The notes: generated from the sequence alone by a model not told the origin. A stretch of 45,922 nt of DNA from an uncultured Corynebacterium sp. (GCF_946221105.1 NZ_CAMICL010000014.1:1-45922); one strand, 5' to 3'. Positions 13,852-23,001 are shown, counted from the first letter of the stretch. Numbers and translations: made by a program.

Positions 13852-14993
13852 CGTACAAACCAGCACTGATCGCATCCGAATTGTTCGCCGCGGCAGCCGC
13901 CACCAGATTGGCCGCTGAGGGTGCGCGGGAGCGGGCGGACCACGCGCCGTATTCATCCGCCGTGATTGCGGATTCCGGGTTCCGGGGACCCGCGTTCGAT
14001 GCCTCTGCGGTGAGGTTCGCAGACTACGGCTCGTTGCTCGGCGCCAGCGCTGAGCGGCTCGAGCAAGCCTCGGTGGCTTTGGTCGCCGCCGCCGCCCTGC
14101 AGCAGCAGTTGGACGAGGCCGCAGAGTTCATCGGCGTGTACTCCCACTCACGTGTCGTGCTGTGGCTCAACGGCATGTCCATGATGCTGGACCTGCGGCT
14201 GTCCCGAACCCTGTTGGGCGCATCCGGCAAGGAGCAGGACTACGACCCGCTGTTCGACCACCCGGACGAGTCCTTCGAGGCGCTGCACGCCCGGCACGCG
14301 CAGACAGTGCCGGCCTTTACGCTGCGCGCGGTGGAAGACGTCGGCGGGGTGCTTCTGGAGGCCGGGCCGACTGCCAGCACGGTGTTGGTCGGCGACGCGG
14401 TAGACCCGGCGCGCGTGATCACCATGGTCGCCGGCGCCACCACCGGCAAACCCTCGCAGCTGCCGGGAGAGTTGGAGAAGGCCCGGATGCTCTCAGAAAG
14501 GACCGGGGCCGCGGTGGTGGTGTGGCAGGGCTACGCCCCTCCCCCGCTACTCACGGACGCTGCCTCGCCCCACCGCGCCCACGCCGGCGCGGACGACCTC
14601 GCCATGTTCCAGGCCGCGTTGGAGGAGCGCTTCCCTGACGCGCAGAAGACCGTGGTCTCCCACAGCTACGGCACGCTTTTGGCCACCAAGGCGGCGCACC
14701 AGCACGGGTTGCTCGCGGACGACCTATGGATCCTGGGCAGCGCTGGCGTGTCAGGCGAGCATGTCTCGAAGCTGACGCTTGCCGGGCCGGACGCGACGGT
14801 GCACGTGGTGGATTCCCCCGAAGACCCGATCCTGCTGTTGCGCTCCGGGCCGACGGCGGCGATCGGCTCCTCGCCGTCGTACATCGGGTGGGGCGGCGAG
14901 CGTGTGCTGGGAGTGCGGGGCGGGCACACGGATTACTTCACAGACCCCGCGTTTCTGTCTGCTTTGCAACAGCGCGCCGACCCAGCTGGGTAA
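13848..14993 (+). CDS. DUF1023 family alpha/beta hydrolase
   Basis: A 381-residue protein. The N-terminal ~135 residues are helical and Ala-rich. The C-terminal half is an alpha/beta hydrolase of the DUF1023 type, with VVVWQGYAPPP near 222, the nucleophile elbow VVSHSYGTLLA near 266-276, and a late GGHTDYF that supplies the catalytic His. The acid may come from DSPEDP. Substrate unknown. The start is GTG in a 4-nt overlap with the upstream small gene. Such two-part proteins often occur with type VII-like helical partners; no secretion machinery is visible here. Confidence 0.82.
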   Translation: MTYKPALIASELFAAAAATRLAAEGARERADHAPYSSAVIADSGFRGPAFDASAVRFADYGSLLGASAERLEQASVALVAAAALQQQLDEAAEFIGVYSHSRVVLWLNGMSMMLDLRLSRTLLGASGKEQDYDPLFDHPDESFEALHARHAQTVPAFTLRAVEDVGGVLLEAGPTASTVLVGDAVDPARVITMVAGATTGKPSQLPGELEKARMLSERTGAAVVVWQGYAPPPLLTDAASPHRAHAGADDLAMFQAALEERFPDAQKTVVSHSYGTLLATKAAHQHGLLADDLWILGSAGVSGEHVSKLTLAGPDATVHVVDSPEDPILLLRSGPTAAIGSSPSYIGWGGERVLGVRGGHTDYFTDPAFLSALQQRADPAG

Positions 14994-15000
14994 ATGTCGT

Positions 15001-15038
15001 TACCATGGCGCACGTTGAATGAAACCACCAAAGGAGAT
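15001..15038 (+). promoter_or_regulatory. -10 box and ribosome binding site of pqo/poxB
   Basis: TACCAT (15001-15006) fits a -10 element about 40 nt ahead of the start. AAGGAGAT (15031-15038) is a strong Shine-Dalgarno before ATG 15050, so this gene has a conventional leader. Confidence 0.45.
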
Positions 15039-15049
15039 TTAGGTAGACA

Positions 15050-16816
15050 ATGCCAAATTTTGCTGAGCAAGTAGTCAAGCGCCTAGAGGATCAAGGCATT
15101 AAGCGCATTTACGGACTGGTGGGCGATTCGCTCAACCCGCTGTCCGACGCCGTGCGTCAAAGCGACATCGAGTGGGTGCACGTGCGAAACGAGGAGGCAG
15201 CAGCTTTCGCCGCCGGCGCCGATTCCCTCGCCGCCGACGAGCTCGCCGTGTGCGGCGCTTCCTGCGGCCCGGGCAACACGCACTTCGTGCAGGGCCTGTA
15301 CGAGTCGCACCGCAACGGCGCGAAGGTGCTGGCCATTGCGTCGCATATCCCGACCATGGAAATCGGCTCCTCCTTCTTCCAGGAGACCCACCCGGAGCTG
15401 CTCTTCCAGGAGTGCTCCTCCTACTGCGAGGTTGTCCACGAGGCGGACCAGGGCATGCGCGTGCTGCACAACGCCCTGCAGAACACCCTGGCGGGCAACG
15501 GCGTGTCCATGATGATCGTGCCTGGCGACGTCTTCGCCGCCGACACCGCCGAGGGCCCGCACACCGCGGACTCCGTGTACGCCACCGGCGCCAACAAGCG
15601 CGTCTACCCGGACCCGCACGAGGCCGCCCGCCTGGTGGAGGCGATTAACAAGGCCGACAAGGTCACCCTCTTCTGCGGCTACGGCGCGCGCGACGCCCGC
15701 GACGAGGTCTTCGCCCTGGCGGAGAAGATCAAGTCCCCCATCGGCCACTCCTTCCGCGGCAAGATGTACTTCGAGTACGACAACCCGTTTGATGTGGGCA
15801 TGTCCGGCCTGCTCGGCTACGGCGCCTGCGTGGACGCGATGGAAGAGTCCGACCTGTTCATCATGGTGGGCACCGACTTCCCCTACACCGACTGGCTACC
15901 GGACGAGAACGTCGCCCAGATCGACATCGACGGCACCCACATCGGCCGCCGCACCAAGGTGGACTACCCGGTTGTCGGCGACGTCAAGAGCGTCATCGAA
16001 AACATCCTCCCGCACATCGAGGAGAAGTCCGACCGCAAGTTCCTGGACAAGATGCTCAAGCGCCACTACCAGCTGCTGGATCATGTGGTGAAGAGCTACA
16101 CTTCCAAGGCCTTCGAGTCCAAGAAGCCGATCCACCCGGAGCTCGCCGCATCCGTGCTGGACGAGCTTGCGGACGACGACGCCTACTTCACCGTCGACAC
16201 CGGCATGTGCAACGTGTGGTCCTCGCGCTACCTCACCCCGAACGGCAAGCGCGACGAGGCCGCCTCCTTCCTCCACGGCACCATGGCAAACGCCCTGCCG
16301 ATGGCGATCGGCGTGCAGGCCGCGTTCCCGGACCGCCAGGTCATCTCCTGGTCCGGCGACGGCGGGCTGGGCATGCTCATGGGCGAGCTGCTCACCATCA
16401 AGCTGCACCAGCTGCCGGTGAAGGTGATCTGCTTCAACAACTCCTCGCTGGGCATGGTGAAGCTGGAGATGATGGTGGCCGGCATGCCGTACTTCGGCAC
16501 CGACCACGAGCAGGCCAACTACGCCGAGATCGCCAAGGGCGTGGGCATTAAGTCCTTCCGCATCGAGGACCCGGACGACCTCGAGCCGGTGCTCAAGGAG
16601 GCCCTGGCCTACGACGGCCCGGTGCTCGTGGACATTGTCACCGACCCGGAGGCACTCTCCCTGCCGCCGGGAATCACCTGGGACATGATGAAGGGCTTCA
16701 CCAAGTCCGGCGCCCGCACCGCCTTCCTCGAGGGCGGCGTCGGCCGCCTGTTCAACCTGGCCAAGTCCAACCTCCGCCACATCGGCGGCGCCGCGGCCAT
16801 CGAGTTCGGCGGTTAA
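15050..16816 (+). CDS. poxB: Pyruvate dehydrogenase (quinone) / pyruvate oxidase
   Basis: A ThDP- and FAD-dependent enzyme that decarboxylates pyruvate to acetate and CO2 and passes electrons to menaquinone at the membrane (called Pqo in C. glutamicum). The 588-residue protein has the three domains in order: the PYR domain with catalytic Glu in VRNEEAAAFAAG near 48, the FAD-binding middle domain (~190-340), and the PP domain with ThDP motif SGDGGLGM...NN near 441-470. The C-terminal ~30 residues correspond to the lipid-activation tail of the family. Length matches Pqo. Confidence 0.95.
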   Translation: MPNFAEQVVKRLEDQGIKRIYGLVGDSLNPLSDAVRQSDIEWVHVRNEEAAAFAAGADSLAADELAVCGASCGPGNTHFVQGLYESHRNGAKVLAIASHIPTMEIGSSFFQETHPELLFQECSSYCEVVHEADQGMRVLHNALQNTLAGNGVSMMIVPGDVFAADTAEGPHTADSVYATGANKRVYPDPHEAARLVEAINKADKVTLFCGYGARDARDEVFALAEKIKSPIGHSFRGKMYFEYDNPFDVGMSGLLGYGACVDAMEESDLFIMVGTDFPYTDWLPDENVAQIDIDGTHIGRRTKVDYPVVGDVKSVIENILPHIEEKSDRKFLDKMLKRHYQLLDHVVKSYTSKAFESKKPIHPELAASVLDELADDDAYFTVDTGMCNVWSSRYLTPNGKRDEAASFLHGTMANALPMAIGVQAAFPDRQVISWSGDGGLGMLMGELLTIKLHQLPVKVICFNNSSLGMVKLEMMVAGMPYFGTDHEQANYAEIAKGVGIKSFRIEDPDDLEPVLKEALAYDGPVLVDIVTDPEALSLPPGITWDMMKGFTKSGARTAFLEGGVGRLFNLAKSNLRHIGGAAAIEFGG

Positions 16817-16887
16817 GTCCGGCCCGGTAGCCTCCTCAATGCGGAAACACATCGGCGTATGTAGTGTTGTGGAGGCTTCAAAAGGCC

Positions 16888-16970
16888 CCTAGCCCTCCAT
16901 GGCTAGGAAGCGTTTCGAATTTTTACAGCGCAAACGCCCGCGCTCACGTGTTCATTGCGCGGGCGTTTTG
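16888..16970. terminator. Terminator region after poxB
   Basis: Two hairpins. The first is CCTAGCC/GGCTAGG (16888-16907). The second has a perfect stem of about 13 bp (16931-16943 with 16957-16969) ending in GTTTTG, which also contains the stop codon of the leftward membrane-protein gene in its loop. The second is a likely bidirectional intrinsic terminator. Confidence 0.65.
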
Positions 16971-17375
16971 CCATTCGGTGTCCGACTTCCACTGCCGATA
17001 CCCCAGCGCCCGCCGGATCAGCGCCGACCACCCGACGACCTGCAGCACAATGGACGCCGCGCTGAGCGTGGCGTTGAGCCAAAACTGATCCTCGAAGGGA
17101 AACCCGGTCAGCCTCAGCACGAGGCCGACGACGTAAGCGACACCCAGGTAGCCAGCGTCAACGACGAAGTCGTTCACCCGGCGGTTCTGTAGCGGAAGCC
17201 CGATGAGCAGCGCCGCGGCGAGCATCCCCAGCAGGGGGACGACAACGTAGCCGCCGAATTTCGCCACGCCTGGGAACGCCACACACAAAATCGCGAGCAG
17301 CAGAAACTCGGGGATACGAAAACCCCACGGTCGCGTGTCTTTAAGCAGCGGCGGTTCGCTGACACCTGCCATCAT
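16944..17375 (-). CDS. Small four-TM membrane protein (paralogue 1)
   Basis: A 143-residue protein with about four hydrophobic segments, probably in the cytoplasmic membrane. It is paralogous to the next gene: both begin with a P-P-L-L-K-x-T-x-P-W-x-F-R-x-P-E block, share G-x-P-L-Q-x-x-x-V-N-x-F in the middle, and end in a basic tail. Function not recognised. The start at 17375 was chosen because both paralogues have the same CGGCCGC between a -10 box and ATG. The stop lies in the loop of the poxB terminator. Confidence 0.7.
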   Translation of the reverse strand: MMAGVSEPPLLKDTRPWGFRIPEFLLLAILCVAFPGVAKFGGYVVVPLLGMLAAALLIGLPLQNRRVNDFVVDAGYLGVAYVVGLVLRLTGFPFEDQFWLNATLSAASIVLQVVGWSALIRRALGYRQWKSDTEWQNARAMNT

Positions 17376-17382
17376 GCGGCCG

Positions 17383-17388
17383 AGTATA
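17383..17388 (-). promoter_or_regulatory. -10 box of leaderless transcript, paralogue 1
   Basis: TATACT on the minus strand, then CGGCCGC and ATG (7-nt gap). The same layout is seen in paralogue 2. Confidence 0.6.
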
Positions 17389-17400
17389 CGAACTTCCGCG

Positions 17401-17820
17401 TCACTTCCTCTTCCACGCCAGGAGCGCAATTGCGCGCCGCAGCGCCGCGGAGACCCCGGTCAAAATTATGGCTGCGGCGACGTACGGCATGATGGCCGGC
17501 AGCGCGCCGTACGGATTATCACTCTTGGCCAGAATGACGGCGACGAGAACGCCCACCACGACGTAGGCGGCATCTCCCCAAAACTTGTTCACCGGCTGGC
17601 GCTGCAGCGGAATGCCCAGCACCATGCACATCAGCAAAACACCCAGCAACATCGGTGCGACGAGAAACAATGCAAACCCAAAACCGGCGCTGATTTCACT
17701 GTTCGCGTCCTCGACCACCATCCACGCGAACGCCGCAACCAGCAGGATGACTTCCGGGAAACGGAACCGCCACGGACCGGTCTCTTTGAGCAGCGGCGGA
17801 GCGCCAGCCTTAGTCGTCAT
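17401..17820 (-). CDS. Small four-TM membrane protein (paralogue 2)
   Basis: A 139-residue protein with about four hydrophobic stretches, clearly homologous to the gene at 16944 (same N-terminal PPLLKETGPWRFRFPE block and the central GIPLQRQPVN). It ends in a basic tail. Function unknown; possibly a Corynebacterium-restricted family. ATG 17820 is preceded by TAAACT and CGGCCGC, so it is probably leaderless with its own promoter. The pair likely arose by tandem duplication, including the promoter. Confidence 0.7.
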   Translation of the reverse strand: MTTKAGAPPLLKETGPWRFRFPEVILLVAAFAWMVVEDANSEISAGFGFALFLVAPMLLGVLLMCMVLGIPLQRQPVNKFWGDAAYVVVGVLVAVILAKSDNPYGALPAIMPYVAAAIILTGVSAALRRAIALLAWKRK

Positions 17821-17827
17821 GCGGCCG

Positions 17828-17833
17828 AGTTTA
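17828..17833 (-). promoter_or_regulatory. -10 box of leaderless transcript, paralogue 2
   Basis: TAAACT on the minus strand followed by the same 7-nt CGGCCGC and ATG as in paralogue 1. Confidence 0.55.
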
Positions 17834-17845
17834 GAACCCTGGCCG

Positions 17846-17904
17846 CTACCGCGCGCTGCGCCGGCGGCGTCGAGAAGCAGCTGGCTCCCACGTGACCACC
17901 GCTG
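17846..17904. repeat. Distal copy of the 59-bp hspR 3'-end repeat (att-like)
   Basis: It matches 18525-18583 over 59 bp with one mismatch, in direct orientation. It reproduces the last 18 codons and stop of hspR without the rest of the gene, as expected of a duplicated attachment site. Confidence 0.85.
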
Positions 17905-18197
17905 AAGATGGAGATTCAGTAACCCCGGCGATGTGCTTTCGCAGGGATCGTTCCGGGGCTTTCGGGGGGTGAGTTTTACAGGGGACCTCCTCGACCCCCT
18001 CGCGCGACGTCTTAGGCTTGACCATTCTGGTAGCCACCCCGGCGCCAAAGGACATTGGTTGTTTTGTGCCGATCGCTACGTAACAGATTGGATACGAATG
18101 ATTCCTCAATCGCGCGTCAGATAGCTGGCCGCCTTACCATTGCGGCGAATTTGTCGTAATTACTGTACCTGATAGGAGACCGACAATTAATTTCTCG
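17905..18197. other. Stretch without a recognised gene inside the repeat-bounded segment
   Basis: About 290 bp between the distal 59-bp repeat and the small membrane-protein gene. A minus-strand reading frame at 17846-18109 runs into the copied hspR tail but has no recognisable content. The right half is visibly more AT-rich than the surrounding chromosome. No transposase or integrase remnant was recognised. Confidence 0.5.
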
Positions 18198-18353
18198 ATG
18201 CAGGAATTTCTCGTCTATGCGATCCTGGCTTTCATCGTAATTGCGGTGATTTGGTGGGTAGTCAAAATTCTGAATGGTTTCGCCAACGGGTACCGATCGG
18301 TGAATAAAGCGGATTTGCGTACTGATACCGAAATGCAAATGGACAGGATGTAG
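18198..18353 (+). CDS. 51-residue single-TM small membrane protein
   Basis: A short gene encoding a protein that starts MQEFLVYAILAFIVIAVIWW: one strong hydrophobic helix (residues ~4-25) followed by a polar, charged tail with several Met near the end. AGGAG at 18174-18178 is 19 nt from this ATG but only 7 nt from an in-frame ATT at 18186, so a rare ATT start adding four residues is possible. A strong terminator follows at once. Codon and base usage are more AT-rich than neighbouring genes. It is the only recognisable cargo between the hspR-tail repeats. Function unknown. Confidence 0.6.
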   Translation: MQEFLVYAILAFIVIAVIWWVVKILNGFANGYRSVNKADLRTDTEMQMDRM

Positions 18354-18524
18354 GGGAGCTTGCTAAGCGAAAAAGGGCGAGGAACTATTGAAGTCCTCGC
18401 CCTTTTTGCAGTTTCGCCGGCGGATCTCCCAGGCTAAGCCGTTCTGTGGGGTTTTCGACCACGCCTTCGTCCAGACAATCACGCATTGATGGGCTCCGAG
18501 CGCACCGCCGGTAGGAAGAAATAC
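18354..18524. other. Intergenic part of the repeat-bounded segment
   Basis: Contains the terminator at 18370-18407 and, at its right edge, a GGTAGG/CCTACC hairpin (18510-18529) overlapping the hspR stop. Nothing else was recognised. Confidence 0.5.
18370..18407 (+). terminator. Strong intrinsic terminator of the small membrane-protein gene
   Basis: AAAAAGGGCGAGGA (18370-18383) pairs perfectly with TCCTCGCCCTTTTT (18394-18407) around a 10-nt loop. The G+C core is bordered by A and T runs, so it can terminate in both directions. Confidence 0.9.
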
Positions 18525-18583
18525 CTACCGCGCGCTGCGCCGGCGTCGTCGAGAAGCAGCTGGCTCCCACGTGACCACCGCTG
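18525..18583. repeat. hspR-proximal copy of the 59-bp direct repeat (att-like)
   Basis: It begins exactly at the hspR stop codon and covers its last 18 codons. It matches 17846-17904 with one mismatch. The two copies are 679 bp apart. Confidence 0.85.
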
Positions 18584-18935
18584 TGGAGCGGGGGACGTGC
18601 ACGAGCTCGCCGCCCCGGCGCCCACCGGACTGCAGCTTCTGGCGCAGCTCCTCGTTGTGGCCGCGCTGGGTTTCCAGCTCGTCCTGGAGATCCTCGATCT
18701 GTTGGGACAGCTCGATGATCGTCTTGATGCCGGCGAGGTTGACGCCCTCCTCCTGGGAGAGGTACTGGATGCGGCGCAGCATGGAGATGTCGCGCCGCGA
18801 GTAGCGGCGGCCGCCGCCCTTGGTGCGCATCGGCGTGACCAGGCCGAGCCTGTCGTAGGTGCGCAGGGTCTGCGCGTGCATGCCGGTCAGCTCGGCGGCA
18901 ACGGAGATGACAAAGTACTCCTGTTTTTCATCCAT
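18525..18935 (-). CDS. hspR: HspR, MerR-family heat-shock repressor
   Basis: Transcriptional repressor of the dnaK and clpB regulons, binding HAIR inverted repeats. The 136-residue protein has an N-terminal MerR winged HTH (ISVAAELTGMHAQTLRTYDRLGL near 10-32, then GGGRRYSRRDI), a coiled coil (IIELSQQIEDLQDELETQRGHNEELRQKL) and a basic tail. It follows dnaJ with a good AGGAGG, so it is part of the same operon and autoregulated through its HAIR site. In other actinobacteria DnaK acts as co-repressor. The last 59 bp are duplicated downstream. Confidence 0.95.
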   Translation of the reverse strand: MDEKQEYFVISVAAELTGMHAQTLRTYDRLGLVTPMRTKGGGRRYSRRDISMLRRIQYLSQEEGVNLAGIKTIIELSQQIEDLQDELETQRGHNEELRQKLQSGGRRGGELVHVPRSTAVVTWEPAASRRRRRSAR

Positions 18936-18956
18936 CGTCTACACCTCCTTCCTGGG

Positions 18957-20141
18957 CTAGAGCCCGGCCCACCCGGCGCGCGGGTCGAAGCCGGAGTCCT
19001 TCTCGGCCTGGGCGTAGGCGCGCAGTGCGGAGGTGGCGGACGGATCCAGGTCCTTGGGCACTTTCACCTCGACGGTGACCATCAGGTCGCCGGCGGTGCC
19101 GGAGCGCTTCGGGATGCCGCGGCCCTTCACGCGCAGGGTGCGCCCGTTCGGGGTGCCAGCCGGAACCTTCACCTTCACCGGGTTGTCCAGGGTGGGCACC
19201 GTGATGGTTGCGCCGAGGGCGACCTCGGAGAACGCGACCGGGACGGTGACCTCGAGGTCGTCGCCTGAGCGGGTGAACACCTCGTCGTTGCGCACGTGCA
19301 CGGTGACGAACAGGTCGCCGGCGGGCGTGCCGTTCGGGCCCGCCTCGCCTTGGCCTGCCAGGCGCACCTTCTGCCCGTCGACTACGCCGGCGGGGATACG
19401 CACGGTGATCGAGCGGGTGCGCCGCACGGTGCCGGTGCCGCCGCAGGTGTCGCACGGGTCCTCGATGATCTCGCCGGTGCCGCCGCAGTTCGTGCACGGC
19501 CGCGCCATGCCGAACGCGCCGGAGTTCTCGCGGATGTAGCCGGAGCCGGAGCACATCTGGCAGGTGTGGGTCTTGCCGTCCTTGGAGCCGGAGCCGTGGC
19601 AGGTGGTGCACGGCGCGTCGCCGGTGAGCTCGACCGGGATGGTCGTGCCCTTGGCCGCCTCGCGGAAGTCGAGGGTTATTTCCGTTTCGACGTCGGCCCC
19701 CCGCGACGGCCGAGCGTTCCTGCCAGCACCGCCGCGGCCGCCAAAGAAGCCACCGAAGATATCACCAAGGCCGCTGTCTCCAGCTTGTCCACCAGCGGCT
19801 GATCCGAAGATGTCGGAGAGGTCGAATTCCGCTTCCGTGCCGCGAAACCCGCCCGGAAAGCCGGACCCTCCTCCCCGCCCGAAGCGGCCGAAGCCGCCCG
19901 AGCTGATCATGGATTTCAGCTGGTCGTATTCCTTGCGCTTCTGTTCGTCGCCGACAACGTCGTACGCCTCGGCCACCCGCTTGAACTTCTCCTCCGCCTT
20001 CTTGTCGCCGGGGTTGGAGTCGGGGTGGTTTTCGCGTGCGAGCTTGCGGTATGCCTTTTTAATATCGGCAGCGCTTGCCGACGAGCTCACGCCCAAGTCG
20101 CCGTAATAGTCCTTATCTGCCCATTCTTGCTGCATAGCCAT
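18957..20141 (-). CDS. dnaJ: Chaperone DnaJ (Hsp40)
   Basis: Hsp40 co-chaperone that delivers substrates to DnaK and stimulates its ATPase. The 394-residue type I protein has the J domain with HPD (HPDSN near 38-42), a long Gly/Phe-rich region (~80-140), four zinc-finger repeats (CTTCHGSG, CQMCSGSG, CTNCGGTG, CDTCGGTG, near 170-235) and the C-terminal substrate domains. ATG 20141 was chosen for its AAGGAGG 7 nt upstream. A HAIR-like site lies upstream, so dnaJ-hspR can be transcribed apart from dnaK-grpE. Confidence 0.96.
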   Translation of the reverse strand: MAMQQEWADKDYYGDLGVSSSASAADIKKAYRKLARENHPDSNPGDKKAEEKFKRVAEAYDVVGDEQKRKEYDQLKSMISSGGFGRFGRGGGSGFPGGFRGTEAEFDLSDIFGSAAGGQAGDSGLGDIFGGFFGGRGGAGRNARPSRGADVETEITLDFREAAKGTTIPVELTGDAPCTTCHGSGSKDGKTHTCQMCSGSGYIRENSGAFGMARPCTNCGGTGEIIEDPCDTCGGTGTVRRTRSITVRIPAGVVDGQKVRLAGQGEAGPNGTPAGDLFVTVHVRNDEVFTRSGDDLEVTVPVAFSEVALGATITVPTLDNPVKVKVPAGTPNGRTLRVKGRGIPKRSGTAGDLMVTVEVKVPKDLDPSATSALRAYAQAEKDSGFDPRAGWAGL

Positions 20142-20170
20142 CTCGCACCCTCCTTTCCTCTACAAAGAGT

Positions 20171-20191
20171 ATTGAGTCTGTCTCGCTAAAG
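20171..20191. promoter_or_regulatory. HAIR-like site upstream of dnaJ
   Basis: ATTGAGT-N7-GCTAAAG, an imperfect match to CTTGAGT-N7-ACTCAAG. The spacer begins CTGTC, as in the dnaK HAIR site; the clpB spacer begins CTGTT. Confidence 0.5.
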
Positions 20192-20219
20192 TTTGTTCAC
20201 TAATTTATCTAAGTACAAA

Positions 20220-20266
20220 GGCCGGGGACGAGGCCGCGTGGGTCCGCGCTACCTCATTCCCCGGCC
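20220..20266. terminator. Hairpin between grpE and dnaJ
   Basis: GGCCGGGGA (20220-20228) pairs with TCCCCGGCC (20258-20266), with a smaller GCG/CGC helix inside. There is no T-run, so it could be a Rho-independent attenuator or an mRNA processing/stability structure within the chaperone operon. Confidence 0.5.
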
Positions 20267-20286
20267 CTGGCATCCGAGCGTGTTAC

Positions 20287-20982
20287 CTACTCGGTAGTGT
20301 CGGCTTCTGGCTCGCCGGCCGACTCGGCGGGATCGGCGGGATCCGCGATGATCACCATGGCGTTTCGCACCAGGCGGCCCCCGATCATGTAGCCCTTGCG
20401 CAGCACCGTGCCCACGGCCTTGGTGTCGCCCTGGGACAGGTCCTGCACTGCCTCGTGGATCTCCGGGTTAAACGCGTCGCCCTCAGCGCCGAACTCCTTG
20501 ATGCCCTGGCCGGCAACGATCGTGCGGAACTTGTCGGCAAAGGCCTTCATCGGGCCCTGCTCCAAGTCGCCGTGCTGCTCAGCCAGATCCAGGTCGTCCA
20601 GAAGCGGCAGCAGCTGGGTGGCAAACTTCGCCTTCGCGGTGTTGGCCAGCTCGCCGCGCTCGCGCTCGGTGCGGCGGCGGTAGTTGGCGTACTCCGCGCT
20701 GACTCGCTGGAGCGACTCGGTGCGCTCCGCCAGCTGCAGCTCGATGTCGCTGACTGCGCCGTCGCCGTCCGCGTCCGGGTCGATCTCGTTCTCCGCGATC
20801 TTCGCGGCGTCCTCGAGCTCGGCGTCCGCGGCTAAGAGGGGGTCTTCGTCCGTGGCAAGCGCCTCGGACTCAGCGGCCTCGTCGGCGAGCGTTTCCGCCT
20901 GGTCGGGGGACACGTACTCGGGGTCCGTGGCCTCGGGAGCGCCCGGGTTGTCCGGCATCTGCTCGTCGTGCGGATTCGTCAT
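20287..20982 (-). CDS. grpE: GrpE, nucleotide exchange factor of DnaK
   Basis: Releases ADP from DnaK. The 231-residue protein has a long acidic N-terminal region (~1-80), a coiled-coil helix (IELQLAERTESLQRVSAEYANYRRRTERERGELANTAKAK) and the beta domain with VLRKGYMIGGRLVRNAMVII near the C-terminus, the family signature. It starts 14 nt after dnaK on the same strand, so the two are co-transcribed. Confidence 0.95.
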   Translation of the reverse strand: MTNPHDEQMPDNPGAPEATDPEYVSPDQAETLADEAAESEALATDEDPLLAADAELEDAAKIAENEIDPDADGDGAVSDIELQLAERTESLQRVSAEYANYRRRTERERGELANTAKAKFATQLLPLLDDLDLAEQHGDLEQGPMKAFADKFRTIVAGQGIKEFGAEGDAFNPEIHEAVQDLSQGDTKAVGTVLRKGYMIGGRLVRNAMVIIADPADPAESAGEPEADTTE

Positions 20983-20996
20983 CAGACGTCGCCTCC

Positions 20997-22838
<1,842 letters not shown>

Positions 22839-22875
22839 AAGAGTTATTCCTCCTGTTGAGAAGTGGTTTATCAGT

Positions 22876-22900
22876 AAGTTGATGTGCTCCGACTCAACTT
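22876..22900. promoter_or_regulatory. HAIR-like site 1 of dnaK
   Basis: GTTGATG-N7-ACTCAAC inside a larger AAGTTG...CAACTT inverted repeat, 38 bp before the start codon. Confidence 0.6.
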
Positions 22901-22910
22901 GACGGCCACC

Positions 22911-22916
22911 ACTATA
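22911..22916 (-). promoter_or_regulatory. Possible housekeeping -10 box of dnaK
   Basis: TATAGT on the minus strand. The matching -35 position falls in HAIR site 2, so HspR there would block it. Confidence 0.4.
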
Positions 22917-22933
22917 ACACCGGCGGCGACGTT

Positions 22934-22954
22934 CTTGAGTCTGTCGCACTCATA
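22934..22954. promoter_or_regulatory. HAIR site 2 of dnaK
   Basis: CTTGAGT-N7-ACTCATA, the closest match in this window to the HspR consensus CTTGAGT-N7-ACTCAAG. Confidence 0.75.
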
Positions 22955-22960
22955 GGTAAC

Positions 22961-22986
22961 AACGGCACGTACACCGAAGTTGTTCC
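22961..22986 (-). promoter_or_regulatory. SigH-type promoter of dnaK
   Basis: On the minus strand GGAAC (22986-22982), 18 nt, GTT (22963-22961), with a further G before the -35. The spacing is the same as the promoter proposed for clpB. Confidence 0.65.
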
Positions 22987-23001
22987 CACTCGACGCAACT
23001 T
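22977..23001. promoter_or_regulatory. HAIR-like site 3 of dnaK (degenerate)
   Basis: AAGTTG (22977-22982) and CAACTT (22996-23001) have the same 13-bp spacing as the GTTG/CAAC parts of site 1. The inner bases are degenerate. It overlaps the SigH-type -35. Confidence 0.4.

Noticed and set aside
17846..18109. Leftward 87-codon frame ending in the copied hspR tail
   Set aside because: Only the repeated tail is recognisable; no ribosome binding site, and the coding content ahead of it looks random. Treated as an effect of the duplication.
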